NCBI RefSeq assembly: GCF_024139115.2
Contig: NC_085141.1
Coordinates: 408,047,612-408,111,611 of the forward strand
Direction: 5' to 3'
Length of the DNA: 64,000 nt
Source of the DNA: Armigeres subalbatus
Lineage: Eukaryota; Arthropoda; Insecta; Diptera; Culicidae
Shown here: one piece after another, positions 43,140-54,599 of the stretch
How the letters are laid out: every line of letters starts with the position of its first letter
Position numbering within the stretch: position 1 is the first letter of the stretch
The notes under the pieces: generated by a model
Told to the model about the DNA's origin: nothing
Database searches by the model: none
Seen by the model: only the letters and a program-made list of their open reading frames with translations
Position numbers and translations under genes: made by a program

Positions 43140-44820
43140 CCGGAGTATAGGTATGTAATTAACTTTGATTGTACTGAACTGGAGTGGCGGGCGATCTCTC
43201 TCTCACTTTGCTTATGTGATCGGGTTGGGATCTGATGGACGACCATCAACCGGCACAATCGCGCAACCATACACATTCTACTCGGTTGGCATTGTACAAA
43301 ACCATACCAATGATCGTTATGGGTCTTAGGAAGTTCAATATTTTTATTTGGTTTGCGTGCTCACTGTTGAAAAAATCACAAAAATAAATAACAAATCAAA
43401 TACCTTTTCATTGCTTTGTTTTTGATGGGATGGAAATGGGAGCTATGAGACGAAGTGCCGAACCGTTCCGCTATTTCTTTTAAAAATGCTGCGCAAGTAT
43501 TGATTTACACATAATCTTCATGCATTATTCCTAAAGTATCTCCAAAGGTTACTTATGTCTGTCGTTTATATATTTTATCAGCTTTGTACTTTTGGTAGAA
43601 CAGAGAATTGGGGCATTCCAAAAATTTCATGTTTTAACCTTAAGCTTCAGTAAACCGCTGATCTTGGATATGCAACCATGGATAGCTTACCAGGCTCTAG
43701 CTAGAACATCAATTGTTGGGAATAGTCACGTTTAAATACTTTTGAGAGCAGATTCCATTTTTATACTTCTTCGACTGTTTCAGTGTTGCCAGTTTCACCA
43801 ACAATAAGCTGAACTTTCTCTCTTGCGTCAAAATTAGAAAAAAAAACACGAACAATAGGGTTAATGATGTATTTTGGACATTTGAATATATTTTGGACTT
43901 TTGACCTTATTTTGCGTGTTTTTCTAATTATATTTTGTTAAATAAATAGGAATCATGTGTCTGTTTCGCCTTGTTCATAATCACATTTCCTAACCAAATT
44001 TATGTAATAAAATGAAAAAAATGTATCCAAAAATCCAAAATATATTCAGATGTTCAAAATACAATTGTTACCCTACTCTACGTAACTCTTTGTTTACATG
44101 TTCCAAAACTAAATTCAAGTTATTCATAAGATCAATATCTATCGAGTGAATGGTTGTCAAATCTACCCCATCTGAAATTCCTGGGAATGATTTTTTTATC
44201 CGATCAAGTATACCCTCTCAGGAGAATAATTTACCCTATCAGAGATTCCCACTCGAAGAATAATTCTCTACCCTATCAGAAATGCTTTTTTGGATGAATG
44301 ATTGTTAATTCGTTTGGGAATTTTTCAATCTTGTATAAAAGATTAAATAACCCGTCGCCTAAACTTGACGTAAACTTCTTATCACAAGGCAAACATATTC
44401 CATAAGATTCCACCAGGGAGAGTCTGAATGAATTCTCTGAGAAACTTTTGCGCCATTGCCTTCAAATTGTCTGTATTTTGCAGGACAATATTGAGCTATA
44501 AGAAAAATGCGGGAAGCTTTTCAGCGTGAAAGTTTTGGTCAATTTATTGTATACTCATTTTATATTATCGTTATTTGAGATAGGGTTTTGACGAACAAAC
44601 AAAATAATCAAGCTATTTTAGTGGAATATATTGATCACTACCTAAGAATTTCGGTCTCTTTAAGGATGATTATGTTTTAGTTCAAATATGTTGTGGTAAA
44701 ATAACTCGGATTTCATGGGCCAGGAGCCAGGATGTCGAGCAGAAAGGGGCCAACTTTTCAAGATTTTCCGAATCGTAGTTTTGGAAAAGGTTACAAAAAT
44801 GTTGTGTTGTAATTATTGCA
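43140..44820. other. AT-rich with one dispersed repeat and a short local repeat
   Basis: 43375-43490 is the inverted partner of 37840-37940. 44,165-44,285 contains TCTACCCCATCTGAAATTCC, ACCCTATCAGAGATTCCC and ACCCTATCAGAAATGC: three to four degenerate tandem units. No gene. Confidence 0.5.
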
Positions 44821-44825
44821 TATTC

Positions 44826-45052
44826 CGAACTTCTCAGCCGAGCGGTAAGATGCCAGTCTAGGCAATTTTTGGTTTGGAAATTGTCTCGACTTCCCTGGAC
44901 ATAAAAGAATCATCATGTTAGCCTCACGATATACGAATGCAGAAACGTTAACTTGGCTTAGAAACTTCCCAGTTAATAACTGTGGAAATGCTGAATGAAC
45001 ACTAAGCTGCGAGGCGGTAATGACCCAGTGGGGGATGTAATGCCAATATAGC
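44826..45052 (+). mobile_element. Feilai-type SINE with internal deletion
   Basis: Box A-like TCAGCCGAGCGGTAAGATG is joined directly to GCCAGTCTAGGCAATTTTTG, so box B and its surroundings are deleted. The rest follows the complete copy (ACTTGGCTTAGAAAC, AGTTAATAACTGTGGAAATG, CACTAAGCTGCGAGGCGG). Confidence 0.85.
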
Positions 45053-45144
45053 TTCTGCTGGGAGAGAGTATGAGAGGCAGTTCTCATACTGTTCCCTGCA
45101 ATTAAAACTTTCGTCTTTAGCATATGGTCGTCTGATGTTCCGAA

Positions 45145-45210
45145 ATGGAAATATTTCGACTTCAACTGTGAGGTCGTCTTCAGTGTCTCTTGCTTGACTC
45201 GACTTACAAT
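45145..45210 (+). repeat. Dispersed repeat copy (partial, GTCGTCTTCAGTGTCTC family)
   Basis: ATATTTCGACTTCAACTG, then GAGGTCGTCTTCAGTGTCTC and TTGACTCGAC match the right end of 33047-33181. Confidence 0.65.
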
Positions 45211-45484
45211 TTGCAACCACTAAACAGACATTTGCAATCTAATAAATCTTTAGTTTGATTTTGGTCACGCTTTTGACACAACATGAAACCAGTTATATTT
45301 TTTAAAAATATTTTTAGACTGGACCCACCAAGGAAATTATCGTTTTAGGATTTGAAATCCGACTGCTTTGTAGTAAATATAGAAATTCCTCTGACCTCTG
45401 GCTGATATATATATATCAGTGGCGGTGTATAGATTCAAACACTGTACGCATAGTAACAACAACAAAAATCCTTGCATTTAGAGA

Positions 45485-45610
45485 ACATCCATTAAATACG
45501 TAACGCTTAGAGGGAGAGGGGGGGGGGGTTCCCTGAAGTGTAACAATCCATACAAATTTTTTAGATACCTTGTCATTTGGGGAAAACCACCCACCAGCAT
45601 GAGACAAAAT
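45485..45610. repeat. Dispersed repeat fragment with poly-G
   Basis: ATCCATTAAATACGTAACGC, then a G-rich run (about 45,513-45,528) and GTGTAACAATCC. Related to 46690-46780 (reverse sense CGTTACGTAATTAATGGATCC). Confidence 0.5.
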
Positions 45611-45839
45611 CATGAATTCCAGTTAATCAAACATGCATGAGAAAATATTGGCCTGCAGCAGAACAGCCTGTACAGATTCGCGGCTCAGCATCAAAATTCT
45701 TTCTACGACTCTACTCCACGACATCACCAGTTGTAAAAAAGAAATGTTGAAATTTTACATGCAATTCCCATTTTTATTTTCCCCCCAATAGACTTAAAAC
45801 TATGTTGTACTTATCTCTAGTGTTGTAAATATGTAAAAG

Positions 45840-46600
45840 TGTAAAAGTGTGTCCCTTCGGCGAGGTCCTCGACCATCCAGATGCAATCTCCAGCTCCCAC
45901 CGTCTTGTCCACAAAGTTCGTCGCACTATAGTGCTGGGCGACTACACAGGGCACTAATTGTTGTTGGACACCGCTTTCCCGCGTCGACACATTCGGTAGC
46001 ATGCACAAATAGGCCTAGGAGTATCGAAGGAGAATTTAGGCCATATCCTAATCACTAGTATTTTCACTGCTCACCGATCTCAATAGCACTTCCTACTCAC
46101 TCCATCCGTATACAATGTTCCTTTAACTTTTTTTTTGACGACACTCGAAATTACACAATGGTATTAACACGCACTCGAGTTTTAACTTTGTCGCGCTCTA
46201 CTAGGTGTTGTACGTAGCGATAGTTATTTGGAACTGACCACTGGTTCGATGGTACTTGGAGACATCGTCTGGTAGTTAGCAAGTAAGGTGAAATTCACCA
46301 CTTGACGATCGGTAGTATGATCGCGATATGAGTGGTATCAATTGGTCGTTTTGTGCCGCGTGCTCATCGGTGCAGGTGAGTTCTTTATGTCTCGACTCTT
46401 CGGTTAGTCGACAGCAGGTCTAATTGGTGAGACTGGCTTTCGGCTGTTCTGTTGAGATCGCACGGTAAGGCTTTAGTGGTGCAGGCAGGATATTGCTTCT
46501 TGGACATTGCATGGCATACGATCCAACATCGTTTAGCGACAATCTATTTTCGACGATGGGTTCTGTGGTTCTGTTGATGTAGTATTATGCATACATAGAG
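45840..46600. other. GC-richer unassigned block
   Basis: A minus-strand 63-codon frame (45817-46008: VPCVVAQHYSATNFVDKTVG) and the GC-rich flank could be the leader of a retroelement or a first exon; I cannot assign it. No LTR partner was found in the window. Confidence 0.25.
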
Positions 46601-46689
46601 AAGTGAACCCCAACACTACTTTAACATTCTGGTGGAATAGCAATCATTCCAAGGCATTCGAACAAAACTCTGTCGCATGCCATCCTTGT

Positions 46690-46780
46690 GCAGGTGACAA
46701 CCTCATACAAAAAGTGTGACATAGGGGGGAGGGGGATTGAAAATGGCATTTTTTGCGTTACGTAATTAATGGATCCCTTC
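46690..46780. repeat. Dispersed repeat fragment (GTTACGTAATTAATGGATCC)
   Basis: ACAAAAAGTGTGACATAGG, a G-rich run, then TTGCGTTACGTAATTAATGG. The same AAAAAGTGTGACATGGGGG phrase occurs at 42605. Confidence 0.5.
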
Positions 46781-47505
46781 CCTTAATTATGAAATAAATA
46801 TTTTCATTTTCTAAAGAATCACTCGGTGGCCAAGGTGATCCATACACAATTTCATGCTCAGAATGTAGGACAGTAACCCGGTGAAAATGGTTCCTGATAG
46901 GGATCCGCAGGGGACAAGAAGGCGAGGCGAGGTGCGCAGATAGCAAGGTGATTCGATTTGAGGTCCCTACGTGGACTACAAAGCTGGCGACGTGCAGATA
47001 CTGACCGAGCTGAATATAGACAAATTTTATGTACTACAGAGGCCTTAGTTTGCATAAATCAAACGAAATAAATTCCGTTGTTAGAATATCAAATGGTGCT
47101 ATGCAATGAAATTCATTATTTTTTGTTTTATTTCACGAATGTTCCGGAATTTTCGGAAGGCCACAGCATGTATAAGCCACAACATTAAGTGCATACTCAT
47201 AATGCAAAACAAATGTATCAGAAAAATCTTGGTGCTTAACGATAAAATTTGGAAGTTTTCATTTTTGGGATCCTCCAGATTTCCCAGTTTATGGCAATAC
47301 CTCTGAAACTCCAGAGGATTTCTCGTGAAAAGGCTATTTTTCTTGAAAATTCCTTACATTTTTGTTCAAAAATCGAAAATTTTTCCTAAAATTAAGAACT
47401 TTTAATGAAAATTCTGAAGAATATTGAAATTCGTTGAAATTTCTGAGTAAATTTCCTTAAAACTAGTAAGATCTTTTGTAGAATTTTAAAGAAAGAAAGA
47501 CAGGA
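46781..47505. other. Unassigned, faint GGAATTCC-type words
   Basis: No gene was recognised. 47,260-47,480 contains TTCTCGTGAAAAGGC, AATTCCTTAC and AATTTCTGAG words reminiscent of the decayed minisatellite. Confidence 0.35.
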
Positions 47506-47507
47506 TC

Positions 47508-47703
47508 ACTATGTTTAACCAGAACTCGCACAGACTGAATACTTAACACTTAGCATTAGACAACGGACATGATATTCACACAGCACCTAGTGAACATGTG
47601 GAGCCCTTTCCGCTTTACGAAATGTTCTCTCCTTACTAGGGCGAGAATCGAACTCACACTCCATGGCTTGCAAATGCGCTTAGACGACTGGCCGCCACTA
47701 ACA
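47508..47703 (-). mobile_element. tRNA-derived SINE, minus strand
   Basis: The minus strand has box A-like GTGGCGGCCAGTCGTCTAAG and box B GAGTTCGATTCTCGCC about 30 bp later, then a SINE body and a GTCTTTCTTTC-rich end. It is related to tRNA-type mosquito SINEs but distinct from Feilai. Confidence 0.7.
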
Positions 47704-47849
47704 ATGCAAATTCCAGAAATTTCCTGGGAAAATTATAAATAATTCGCTTTAGGCATCTCGACGCACTACCTGCCTAAATTCCCAAAAATTTCCTGTTGAA
47801 ATCCACAGAATTTCATGTTGAAATCAAATGTTTTGACGTTTGTTGTTTG

Positions 47850-48180
47850 GCCGAATATGTCATTAATCCGAAACTCGACTGGCATAAAATCATTTGGCCG
47901 ATAATGTTGTTCGGCCTAACAGGCCATTTGACTGAAAAGTCATCTAATCGAATAGGTCATTTAGCCAAAAAGGCTTAGATGGTCGTTTGGTAGAAAAGGA
48001 CCATTTGGTCGAAATGAACGAATGGTGTTGTTTGCCCGAGCTGCCGAAAAAAACGTTTGACCGAAAATGCTGCTTGGCCGGACGAGGTGACATAAGGTCA
48101 AAAACGGTTTGCGACGCACGGGTGAAGATCATGCGGCCGAACTGATAATTTGGCCGAAAAAGGCCGAATTTTCCGGGGAA
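47850..48180. repeat. Diverged minisatellite with TTTGGCCGAAAA units
   Basis: About 18-22 bp units: CATTTGGCCGATAATG, GGCCATTTGACTGAAAAG, TCATTTAGCCAAAAAGG, GACCATTTGGTCGAAATG, AATTTGGCCGAAAAAGG. Many words alternate GGCC and GACC. No coding evidence. Confidence 0.8.
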
Positions 48181-48282
48181 ATAAAAAGGATTCTTCCGTA
48201 ATGTCTTAAAATATCCTAAAAAAAAAAACTTTACGTTACGAACGTTATAAAAAATTCGCCAAGCCATCGCCGACCAAAATTA

Positions 48283-48335
48283 TGACAAACGTTGCCGCCG
48301 ACGATTTTTGGATCGGCGGTCACCTCTAACGGTAG
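48283..48335 (+). repeat. Second copy of the GTTGCCGCCGA fragment
   Basis: AACGTTGCCGCCGACGATTT then GATCGGCGG parallels 4153-4215. Confidence 0.5.
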
Positions 48336-48436
48336 TCAGAATACATGAACGGACCAACGGGATATTTTATTATTGTTATACAACCAAAATAAAGATTATT
48401 TGAGCAAAAGTTAAATTTTCAGCAACAACAAAAAAT

Positions 48437-48514
48437 GGCTCGATTATCCGGAGGGTTCGATTATCCGGAGTGAAATTTTTTTCAACACTCCGGATAATCG
48501 AGTCCGGCCTGTAT
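48437..48514 (-). mobile_element. pogo/Tigger-like terminal fragment
   Basis: The minus strand reads TACAGGCCGGACTCGATTAT, then CCGGAGTG. The same CACTCCGGATAATCGA unit is then inverted and repeated, so GATTATCCGG occurs three times in 80 bp. Termini with CTCGATTATCCGG and a TA at the end are typical of pogo/Tc1-type elements. It may be a solo end or a tiny MITE. Confidence 0.6.
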
Positions 48515-48537
48515 AATAGAAATAGAAGAAGAAGACT

Positions 48538-49260
48538 AGCTGACCCGGCGAACTTTGTCTCGCCAAAAATTGATCAATTTTCTGATTTAATTTTTTGCTT
48601 CCATTTTTGCTTTCATTTTTTTACAACTTTGTTTTATATATACCGATGATCAAAATATTAAAATCCATGCAAATTGTACAAAAAACCATTTCATCGAAAA
48701 GATTAAGTTTTAATTTTTAAATCATTCAAATCTCATCAAAACATTTTTCCTCGTAAATAAAATCAATAGTGATCAAGAAGAAAACATTCCCCATCGAATT
48801 CAACTTGTTGTAGCAAAATCGGTTGAGGTTTAGTACTAGAAAAATTGTTTCAACGTGCAAACACACAAACAGTCAGACATTTGCTCAGTTAGTCGAGCTG
48901 AATCGATTGGGATATAGCACTCTGGGTCCACGAGCTCTCTTCGGGTCGGGTTTCAACCAAAACGCACCAAGCGGCTTTTTGACTGACTTGTGATATTTTG
49001 TTCGTATAAGGACAACAGAAATCGTTTCATATCAATTCAAGCGTACATTTGCAATAGGATATCCTCATTTAATGGATTGAGGGATATCTGATACGATTTG
49101 CGATCAATTAAATCTGCTAAATGAAAGTTTGGGCAGACATATCGGCAATTTTTCGTTGGCGCTTGGTGTGTTTTGGCTGAACCCCGACCATATAAAGTAC
49201 GTTTTGGCAGTGAAACGATAGCCTTTGGTACCACTTTGTTGTACCAGAAAGGTAAAAATA
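48538..49260 (+). repeat. Dispersed element starting TAGCTGACCCGGCGAAC
   Basis: Starts ACTAGCTGACCCGGCGAACT, followed by TTGTCTCGCC, and ends near GGTACCACTTTGTTGTACC, AGAAAGGTAAAAA. Both end phrases recur in mosquito genomes to my recollection. The middle includes GTCGAGCTGAATCGATTGGG, related to 29,740. I cannot name the class. Confidence 0.5.
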
Positions 49261-49377
49261 AGAAAACGAATATACATTAGCGAAAAATTGGGCTGTCTAG
49301 GCTAGAATTCCGCTGATTGTTTAAATAAAAATATGCGTAGAATTAATTGCGGATTATGGTAAATTCTATCTTGTTGA

Positions 49378-50290
49378 GTGTATTGCAGGAACTTGACGTT
49401 CAATCCTCCACATATTCTTCAGAGCAAAGCGCACGTACTTATGTGGCGTTGATGTGTAATCATAACTGACATCATCGACGTGAGCCGATTTCCATCGAAT
49501 ATTATATCGACACAGTTGTTTCATAAGGGCCAATGTCGCAATGAGCTCGAATGGAGAAAAATGGGTTCGAATGTTCCATGACATGTTTTCAATTATAGTT
49601 CGAAAAGTAGATGGTATTTCAAATGCTAATAGTTTGCATGAAATACATCCATATCTAATCATAGAAGCCACATGTAAATAAAATTTACTTCGGATTTATT
49701 TCGATTTGAAAATGTGATTAAAGAACTAGTCGTCCTTTTTTTATAACAGTGTACACTTGCGCCCTTCAGAAATGCGCCATAATGTTTTTCACAACATCCT
49801 TTTCGCCCAAATTCCACGCCCGGCTGTCAACCTATTTGTCATTATCGCCTGTTTGCATCGCCCCGTTGTGTTTTCAAAGTACCGTTTAGCCCTTTTGCTC
49901 ACATGTGTTTTTGATGCAAGAACGAAGTGTCATAATGCGTAAATGAAAGACAGTTTAGCCCTTTTGCTGCCATGGAGAAAACGGGGCGCAATCGCACTAA
50001 GAAAAAATGCCAACGGAAATGTTATATCGCCCTTCTGTATTTCTTCGTTTTTACAGCAAAAAAACAACATTTTGTACTATTTTTAATATGCTACATATAG
50101 TACATTTTCAGGAGGTTCGATCTATGACATAAACTCGATTTGTTTACATTTGCGACTTCGGCCCTTATGAAACAACTATGTCGATATCTTTCTTTCAGTT
50201 ACAACACAGTCACTGTGTGTCTAACCTGTCTAACTGTCATCACCAAGCTACACCATCGTGGTAACACCATGCGACAAAAGTGGGTGCGTT
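49378..50290. mobile_element. Possible inverted-repeat element, 38-bp arms
   Basis: 49504-49541 and 50150-50187 are inverted copies with few mismatches (shared core TTTCATAAGGGCC). Between them the phrase GCCCTTTTGC or GCCCTTCTG recurs (49,891, 49,950, 50,031). I see no protein. The true ends could be further out. Confidence 0.5.
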
Positions 50291-50299
50291 TGACAGCAA

Positions 50300-51085
50300 T
50301 TTCATGTCGCCTTTCTCCGTTAATCAAAATGTTCTTTTCATCGCATGAATTACACATCCGAATCCGACTAGACACAGTATCACCATCGTAGCTGTAGTTT
50401 GACAACTGTTGTGCGGGAAATGCCTTTCATTCTTTGGTAGGTCCTCCTATAGTCACAAACAAAACGATTATGATCGTCTATGGGTGTTTTCAAATCTCTG
50501 TCATCAGCTGACGGAAAGAGCCTCTCGTGAATAAATTATGTGCTTGTGACGAGTTGAAAAGTTCGTAGATTAAAACATTCCACACCCTTGGCGAGACGTC
50601 TCGCATATAGAATCCGTCATTTGCATTCCACTACTGCTGGGGCACGCATATAGGCCAACAACACAACGATGGCAGAATGCCTGTCGTCTAACATGCATGA
50701 GTCCCATGAGAAAGGCGGTATAGAATGTTGACATTCCTGACCAAAAGACTCTAATTATTCTTTCTTTACCATGGAATGATAGAAGTAACGTAGGAATGTT
50801 TTCTTGGTCGGTTAGAAATAAGAATTTCGTCTACTATAACTTGGCGACTCTACTGAAACAAATTGTATTGAATATTGACCGTGTATGTGTATAGTTGGAT
50901 GAGTCATACGTGAAACACAGAGCACACCAACTGACTATTGAAGATTCTCGATAGATAGGAGAGAAGCAATATCGCATAAACATATCGCTTCACGTGGGTA
51001 GAAAATTAAACTCAACCCTCTTTATCTGCAGGTAGCGTATTCGTTACAATCCAGCGTGCAGACGAGTTTCGGTGGGTTTGTCTGT
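50300..51085. other. Intergenic upstream of U6 gene 4
   Basis: No gene was recognised. Somewhat less AT-biased than elsewhere. Confidence 0.35.
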
Positions 51086-51087
51086 CG

Positions 51088-51128
51088 CTCATCGCTAGAA
51101 CTGTTTCTTTTGCAGTGGAGTATATAAG
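51088..51128 (+). promoter_or_regulatory. Pol III promoter of U6 gene 4
   Basis: PSEA-like CTCATCGCTAGAACTG, then TTTCTTTTGC (51088-51113), and TATATAAG (51121-51128), about 24 bp before the start. Confidence 0.86.
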
Positions 51129-51151
51129 ACTGATGTTGATGGTAACCAAAT

Positions 51152-51168
51152 GTCTTTGCTTCGGCAAG

Positions 51169-51208
<40 letters not shown>

Positions 51209-51258
51209 GGCCCCTGCGCAAGGATGACACGCAAAATCGTGAAGCGTTCCACATTTTT
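51152..51258 (+). ncRNA. U6: U6 spliceosomal snRNA, gene 4
   Basis: Identical transcribed sequence to the other three copies, with a T8 terminator and the canonical promoter. It lies about 11 kb downstream of gene 3. Confidence 0.97.
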
Positions 51259-51479
51259 TTTCGACAACTTACTCGGAGTGATTTGTCGACCATATGGATG
51301 TTTTATTATTATTCCGCATAATGTGAGACAAACGCGTGTATATTTTGAACTTCCACTGAAAATATCTCGGATTTCTCAATATATGTTATATTTTTTACAC
51401 TTCAAATTTATTGCATGCAATTGTTATTGGAATTTTAAATTGACGTAAAATGTATTTCAACTTCGTGTTTTGCTGTTGT

Positions 51480-52890
51480 GACTAGCGATGTCGCATCGCG
51501 TTGCATATCTTTTATAAACATCAACACCAGCACCCAAGGGCGACGACATTTATCACTGCTTTCTTTTGCTAGCGCACATTCCAACATGCCCTCGTCAACC
51601 CAAAATCACCGCACGACATCGAGCAAAAGCAAACGAAATTAACGTCCCGGTGATGGTTTGACTAATTTTACATCGCTTCCTTTCGGCGGAGGTCAGCCAG
51701 CCACCCGAATGTGTTCCAAGGTTGACCAAATTTGCTTGCCAGAGTGTGGATATTGGATACCACCGAACCGAGTACCGACCAACAGGGCATGTTCCGTGAT
51801 GTGCGAAGCCGGAAACATAATTAACTCTCGGTTCTTTTTTCGATCCTTCTCCGCGTGACCGAAATTCCGAACGATGTTGTAGGTGGATGTAAAATTCGGT
51901 ACGTTACCACAGATTCTCCGCAAAACAGTTCCTTTGCGAGGCCTTCAGTTTGCACAACCTGTTACGGGAAGCGTTTGTAGTACAACGCTATATAGATAAT
52001 GGCACAAATCATCATTTTCGAGTGAGTCGTGATAGCAACTTGGTCAAACAACAGGTGTTTGTATTACATTTGAAGGCTCTGGTTTGGAGGATTTAAGCAC
52101 GTGTATCGATAAAACATGCCTCACTCGTAGGGGATAGATTGCGAGGTAGATACAAGACAAATCCATCCAATACGATGCAACGGATATTGATATATCTGTA
52201 CATCGTCCTATGTCCTATGCTGATGCCTCAGGGGTCATACACTAATTACGTAAGGATCTATGAAGCAAGAGTGGAAGAGTGTGGTTTTTCTTCAATCATA
52301 CATTAACTTTCACAATTATGTGAAAAAATTACTGTGTGATCATTTACGTAGTTTGTATACGGCGTCTAATATATGTCCCTGATCGTTCATTGTACAAATA
52401 AATCAACGAATTCGATTGATAAAAATGTTATTCTTTTTTCAACTTGTTTGATTGATGATTATTACTTTCTCGACTAACATTGAATGATTTGTGCTGTGCC
52501 CTCTGATGGAAGACCAGATGTGTGCTGTGCTTAACGCTGACGTATCATTCATATGACGGTTTGTTTTATTAATTTTATGACTGTTTGTCATCTGTTTCTA
52601 TTGAAACTTCTTGCCAACGAATATTTGAATCAAGTTCATACGTGTAGAGTGACGTAAGTTTCGAGAATTTTTGTGCCAATTCTAATTTTCAAGTTTGGCT
52701 CATTCGCTTGCCCTGGTGTAATTCAATATTTGGAACGTGAATCCGCACAACAAGAAATCTTTGTTTAGTGTGCACCTAATTACAAAAATCAGATGCTTTT
52801 ATTGGATTGTGCTGCATTTCTAGATTACTCATGTGTGGGACCTATCTAAGAAAGGATTTGGGCTAGGTGTGCAGCATTCGTTTTATCTTA
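51480..52890. other. Unassigned; one Cys-rich short frame
   Basis: 51658-51858 (plus, 66 codons) contains MCSKVDQICLPECGYWIP and CSVMCEAG, with five cysteines in 35 residues. There is no signal peptide and no family I know. The remaining sequence is AT-rich with no recognised repeats. Confidence 0.25.
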
Positions 52891-52895
52891 TTGGA

Positions 52896-52938
52896 CGGCG
52901 GTTCTCAACCTGTGGTACATGTACCCCTGAGGGTACCT
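52896..52938 (+). mobile_element. hAT-type terminus, copy 3
   Basis: CGGCGGTTCTCAACCTGTGG, then TACATGTACCCC, GAGGGTACC, in the sense opposite to copies 1 and 2. It is probably the left end of a decayed hAT element running rightwards; no right end was identified. Confidence 0.6.
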
Positions 52939-53940
52939 GAGACGAGAATGCATAATGACGGGTGTTGTGTTATAATTGCTCAAAAATGCTACTTTTGGAA
53001 ATAATTTTTTTAAATAGGCGTAATAATACTTGTCCTTGAAACGACTAATACTCTGTCCATTAAGTCTATTTCGTTAAGGTGATTATACAATCAGTCCCGT
53101 GGTAAATTTCAAATTCACCACTCCCATCTTCAATAGATAAAATACGACGTAATATAAGACTTTTCATACAGTGCTGAAACTGAAGTCGATTGTATTACCA
53201 TTACCCCTATGTGCGTTATGGTTCTCTCAATCCGTGCTCTTGAAAATCGACTGAAAAAAGCACGTGGTTTCCAAGATGGCCGATTTGTGGCTTTGTTGTA
53301 TAACCACCTTAATATGGCTTTACAACCAGATAGAAAGAAATATGTTTTTTCTTTCGTTGTCCTTAGCACATTCGTTGTCCTGAATAGTGAGTACAATTCA
53401 TGGTAGGGTTTGGGTCACCATGAGATTTTACAATCGCTGTTCAAAAGCCCAAGGTCAACCCCTATTACTCTTATTTGAAAAAAAAGTCTTTAGAATCGAT
53501 ATAGTGGAAACTCGCTTTCAAATATAATAAATATGTTGACTAAATCATAATTTTTATTTCGTAATTAGCAATTAAGTACTATTAGTTCCAAAGGAAACGG
53601 AATTACCGATTTCTGACAAACGAGCGTAAATTTTGACATACATACCAGAGGCGTCGCGTGGTTAATTCTTCAACCTGTGCACCGGACGGGGTATTTCGGT
53701 TTTCAGTTGTTTGATGTAGCTGTCAATGTACAGCATTAAAATTACGAGTAAGCATGCGCCGGTGATACTTTTTCAAAATTAGGCCGATACAAATATTTTG
53801 TCCCCCCCCCCCTCGAATTTTTTTTTGCCAAAAAATAATGTAATCGTATCTAATCGTTAAATTTGTACTAAGTGAATCGCGAGTTTCCTTTAAAATTGAA
53901 ACATCAACTTATTTATCCACATGAATTATGGTTTTCAATA
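52939..53940. other. AT-rich, no recognisable gene
   Basis: Short open frames on both strands at 53,130-53,406 overlap each other and have no domain. A C10 run lies near 53,802. Confidence 0.35.
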
Positions 53941-53944
53941 AAAA

Positions 53945-54465
53945 AAATATGTACAACTAGCGAAAGAAACCCAGCTTTGCCTGGGTGTTGCAAATGTCAC
54001 AATGAACTATTTGCAGCACTGCACTCTAGATCAATTTCCGTGCGTTTGTTTTGTTTTCCTCAACAGCTGGCCTAAAATTGCATTCTAATGATTTTTTACA
54101 TTTCCCGTTAAATTCACCTTTTGTAGGAACTGCTCCTTGAATTCATACCATGTACCCAAATCAATACCATTCGAAAACAAAGAATTGGTGCGCTATTTGT
54201 TTTGTTTCTCATTTGATGTGATTTTTTCAGCAGTGAGCACGTCGGAAAACAACAAAACACGACACAAATTGAGCCTAAATTGCCTGTTTTGCGAATGTTA
54301 TTGATATAGGAGCATGTTATTAATAATGGAACAGATACCCTATATAAAAACCTCGCGGATCCCAAAACGAATCGATTAGGGAAAAAATCTTGTAAATCGG
54401 TCAACCCGTTCGCGAGTTAAATCGTCAGGAAGGAAAACTCAACTCATTTTTATTATATAGATGTT
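53945..54465 (+). repeat. Dispersed element starting CTAGCGAAAGAAACCCAGC
   Basis: The start ACCCAGCTTTGCCTGGGTG is a short palindrome. The end GAAAACTCAACTCATTTTTA, then TTATATAGAT, resembles the tail of elements that begin GCTGACCCGGC (compare 48538). Class unknown. Confidence 0.45.
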
Positions 54466-54599
54466 CTAAAAACTCATATGTGAATATGTACATTATGTGG
54501 AAGATATTAATTTTTAAAAAAATGTATTGAAGGTAACCACTTTCTTAAAAAAAAATCCTGAACAGGTTTCCGTTGGAATTTTAAACATTTTTTTTATTC

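Noticed and set aside
45840..46600. Solo LTR
   Set aside because: Composition is suggestive, but I found no TG...CA ends, target duplication or second copy in the window.
51658..51858. Secreted Cys-rich peptide
   Set aside because: No signal peptide and cysteine spacing fits no family I know; probably chance, noted only as a short frame.
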